Assembly (NCBI GenBank): GCA_951217055.1 | Contig: OX578277.1 | Coordinates: forward strand, 60,570,173-60,634,172 | Origin: Gerris lacustris | Taxonomy: Eukaryota > Arthropoda > Insecta > Hemiptera > Gerridae | Reading direction: 5' to 3' | DNA length: 64,000 nucleotides | In this document: in pieces, positions 61,011 through 64,000 of the stretch | How the letters are laid out: each line of letters begins with the position of its first letter | How positions within the stretch are numbered: the first letter of the stretch is position 1 | The notes under the pieces: model-generated | Databases searched by the model: none | The model's input: only the letters and a program-made list of their open reading frames with translations | Told to the model about the DNA's origin: nothing | Program-made: the position numbers and the translations under genes

Positions 61011-61634
61011 TCCCTTGATGCTGAAATTCTTCTTGAATTTTTTTAATTGTGACATAAAACATTTTCGTTCTTCTGAAAAAATAGCTTCTGTTTACTTCGG
61101 TAAATTCGAAAGCAATGTTTTAAAATAATTTATTTTTGAATTAAACAAAGCAGTAAATACTCATACATTTTTTAATTAATATAAACATTTTTAATAATTA
61201 ATATAAACCAGATAATTTTAATATTTATTAACACATTTCAGTCATTAATATGATTTTTAGTAAAGATATCAATTTATAGATATTTAATTTAATTGTTTAT
61301 ATTTATGGCATGTTGCACGCCAAATTCGTTTATTTAACACTTCTTTTTGATTAATGTTTACAATATTGACATTTATGTTTTACAATATTGACATTTATGT
61401 TTTAAATATTGAGTTTTATTTATTATTTATTAAATGATAGCTTATATTGCTATTAATTAATAATTGGAGGGGCCGTGCTCTTAGTAAATATATTTTTAGG
61501 AATGAAGTTTATCAATGAAAAATATTAAAAATTCAATGTAAATTCATTATGGTAGTAGTAGTATGTATTTTATGATTTAGGGCAAAGTTTTCTTTATAAG
61601 GTTTTTATTTATTTTTATAATATGAAGAAAAGTC

Positions 61635-61666
61635 AATCTGATTGTACTTCGGAGTACAATCAGATT
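61635..61666. other. Perfect 14-bp stem hairpin
   Basis: AATCTGATTGTACT and its exact inverse AGTACAATCAGATT flank the four bases TCGG. It could be a short palindrome of transposon origin or a structured RNA element; nothing around it decides. Confidence 0.6.
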
Positions 61667-62060
61667 TGTAAAACTCTAAATTTAAAGTTGTAAAATTGAT
61701 TTACATTTCATTGTGAAATAAAATTACATTAAGTAATTTAAATTAAGAGTAGTCATCTTAAACATTGCCTTCCAATTTGTTGCTAGCTTTTAATTTTAGG
61801 TTTGGCAAAATATTTGTATTTTAGTTTTTTTTCCACTTCAATTTTTTGAAAGTGCTTGGGCGAAGTAGTGTATTTATATAATTATTATTTAAAAATATAT
61901 AATTAATTTTTATAATAATTATTTTACTTTACTTAGTAAGGCTCTAAAATTAAATACACACAATTTAACCATGCAATGAAAAAGTTTATTATTTTTAGGT
62001 CAACTTCATTAAAATAGCTTAAATATTAATAACTCTTGAAACTAAGTAAATTATCAACTG

Positions 62061-62128
<68 letters not shown>

Positions 62129-62160
62129 GTAAATTGTTACCACAAGTTCATAAGTTACCA

Positions 62161-62320
62161 AATGAGGATATCCCTACCGTCGATACTTGCTTGATCTGGA
62201 GATCACTGGACCGGTTTCGGCTAAACGCCATCATCAGCAGAGTCGAAGTCTTTCGTAGCACTCATCGAGTCTACATAAGAGAATGAAGTTCAATGTATCG
62301 ACTGTAGGGATATCCTCATT
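62161..62320 (-). mobile_element. Penelope-like terminal repeat with hammerhead-like core
   Basis: Outer inverted words AATGAGGATATCCCTACCGT and its counterpart ending GGATATCCTCATT enclose the segment. On the minus strand it reads CTCTG-CTGATGA-TGGCGTTTAGCC-GAAA-CCGG-TC-CAGTG, in which CTGATGA and GAAA are the invariant hammerhead ribozyme boxes and GGC/GCC could form stem II. Stem III would have essentially no loop, as in the minimal forms known from Penelope-like elements. Confidence 0.5.
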
Positions 62321-62817
62321 TGATATTTATATATTAAAAAAACAAACAACCTATAAGTTTTAATTTTTTTTTCCTAGATTAAATATATTTTATATTCCTA
62401 TATGAGTACATTACTTTCTCATGTACCCAGTATAATAAAGGAAAAAGTATCTTGTTAACAGTTCTATCAGCAGTTGGCCAATTAAAATAAAAATTGTAAA
62501 TTTAGTTCACATAATTAACAATGAAACTGTACTTTTACTACTGTGTTTAATGCATTGATTTAATTTTCAAATTTAATTATTAGTCCACCAGTTTTTTATT
62601 TTTATAAAGTAGTTACAGCTCTCATTGAATAGATTGTTTATAAAAACAAAAATGTCAGTATGTTTGTAAACTTAAAACTAAATTTATTTGCCTAGCAAAT
62701 CCAACTTTTTTATTGCTTAAAAATAATAAAATAAAAATAAATAATAATAATTGAAGCAAGCATAAGCTATGCATCCTGTCTGTGTGTCGGGAACGTGCAA
62801 ATAATTTTAGACTAATA

Positions 62818-63563
62818 CAGTAGAGTCTCGCTAATCCGGACCCCGCTAGTCCGGACATCCGTATAATCCGGACGGGCCAAAAAGATATACAGTTTGGAAC
62901 TAGGGTCTATTCAGATTTATGAATTGTTAAGATTATCAGGGTTTCTGCTTTTATTGTCTATTACCATTTATAAAATTGTTCCTTGTATAGTTTACAGGTG
63001 TACGTACATTCCAACGTTCGACACGAGGAATACCCGGTATTTCTGTTAAAAATAAACAGATTTTGAATAATTATGAATAAGTAAAAACATCGATAAATCT
63101 GTTTGGATTCCATAAAAATGTAGGGCGGAAGATATAAAGGTAGTGTATTCCAGGAAATACAATTATATGTGAGGAGAGGATTTAAAGAAACACGTAGCGG
63201 CGGTTCAACGGAGTTCCGTAAAATGCCGCCAGTGCACAATGTCTTAACTTTTTGTGAAATGATTAGCCGGTGCTCGAATTTCATTTCGGAACACAGCTTG
63301 TTTCCCTGGAAGTCTCTTCTATACCTGCACCTGCGTAATGTAATTTATTTGATATTTAGAGTGGTGACAGAACAGTCTTTGAGACTAATAGAGGTATTTT
63401 TTAATCGTAAATCTCTTTTTTAATAGTAAATCTCGATTTTAATAGTTTTACCCTACTAAAACTTGTTTTACAGACATTTTAAAACTGATTCCGTTTAATC
63501 CGGATTTTCGGTAATCCGGACTGGGTCCGGTCCCGTCAAACCCGGATTAGCGAGACTCTACTG
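62818..63563. mobile_element. Tigger/pogo-type nonautonomous element
   Basis: The ends CAGTAGAGTCTCGCTAATCC and GGATTAGCGAGACTCTACTG are perfect inverted repeats flanked by TA (62816 and 63564). Subterminal TCCGGAC words repeat at both sides. The interior is richer in GC around 63165-63330 and may be decayed transposase, but I could not identify a domain. Confidence 0.9.
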
Positions 63564-63813
63564 TACTTTTTTACGCAATGACGATGTATAATTATCTCTT
63601 TTCTTTATATTTAGTATTACTTAAAAAAAAAAAGTGAAACATTTTATACAGTGTTGAATAAGTCAAATTAATTCCATGCATGCACGCACCAAAAACATTG
63701 TTAATTGCTTCATTATTTTAGCATTTAATTTTACTGATATAATAACTTTAGACGTAGGGTTAAAAGATATCAGAAGCTTAATTGTATATTACTTTAAATT
63801 TACTATGTAAAAC

Positions 63814-63814
<1 letters not shown>

Positions 63815-63892
<78 letters not shown>
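63815..63892. repeat. (TA)n microsatellite
   Basis: Nearly 75 bases of TA repeats, continuing into TATGTATGTA. A similar tract at 62064-62122 lies beside the Penelope-like repeat. Confidence 0.95.
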
Positions 63893-63898
<6 letters not shown>

Positions 63899-64000
63899 GT
63901 ATGTATACATGATAACATGCATCACCGTGTTATCTCTTTTTTTGAGATAATCAAAAATGTAAATGGTAACTCACCTTAAATTTTTGCGTATTTTTTTAAT

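Noticed and set aside
62961..63423. Frames of 107 (-) and 84 (+) codons in the Tigger-like element
   Set aside because: They could be decayed transposase, but I found no DDE or HTH signature on either strand.

Overview
The window looks like a nuclear genome segment of an arthropod, most likely an insect. It is very AT-rich, contains only spliced coding exons with GT/AG borders, and is packed with DNA-transposon derivatives (hAT, Tigger/pogo, Tc1/mariner-like foldbacks), Penelope-like hairpins, a tRNA-derived SINE, (TA)n tracts and long poly-G/poly-C runs. I cannot name the species.

One protein-coding gene is visible, on the + strand, and it crosses both window edges. It is the middle of a toutatis/BAZ2 (BAZ2A/BAZ2B-type) chromatin-remodelling subunit. 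Seventeen exons could be placed by eye between 591 and 60157, with matching splice phases throughout. They encode about 700 residues in this order: an N-terminal segment, a conserved AWWSMAQQLAAQDYL block, a Ser/Thr/Pro-rich linker, the IIKYTSS/RGRKKTISLD block, two CtBP-type motifs (GLDLS, PLNLS), an AT-hook-like KPGPKPRR, the RNLGRG/KPKKNTVASLLAQSRALGIKP block, an acidic Ser/Asp stretch, the methyl-CpG-binding (MBD/TAM) domain split over two exons, and a charged coiled coil made of five or more small exons. The start codon, and the DDT, PHD and bromodomain parts expected for this family, are not in the window.

The most unusual object is a possible extra exon at 43141-43335, inside the coiled-coil part of the gene. 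It has a strong splice acceptor, the right phase, and encodes an intact CENP-B/Tigger-type helix-turn-helix DNA-binding domain. It could be an alternative last exon (stop at 43333) or, with the internal GT at 43312, an in-frame 171-nt cassette. It has no usable start codon of its own and an in-frame stop lies exactly at the acceptor, so it can only be translated if spliced. A Tigger element carrying a decayed helix-turn-helix lies 1.1 kb downstream.

Layout: 1-17639, a long intron full of repeats (foldback MITEs, a mariner-like MITE, an element with three 285-bp tandem units, hAT MITEs and relics, and a 562-bp palindrome with tRNA-like arms); 17640-24484, the cluster of N-terminal exons; 24485-29468, an intron with a nested transposon stack; 29469-29966, the MBD exons; 29967-39104, an intron with a six-unit tandem array and a complex mariner-like palindrome; 39105-60157, widely spaced coiled-coil exons; 60158-64000, intron with a Tigger-like element and hairpin repeats. 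Almost all boundaries of mobile elements were judged by eye from inverted ends and duplicated target sites.
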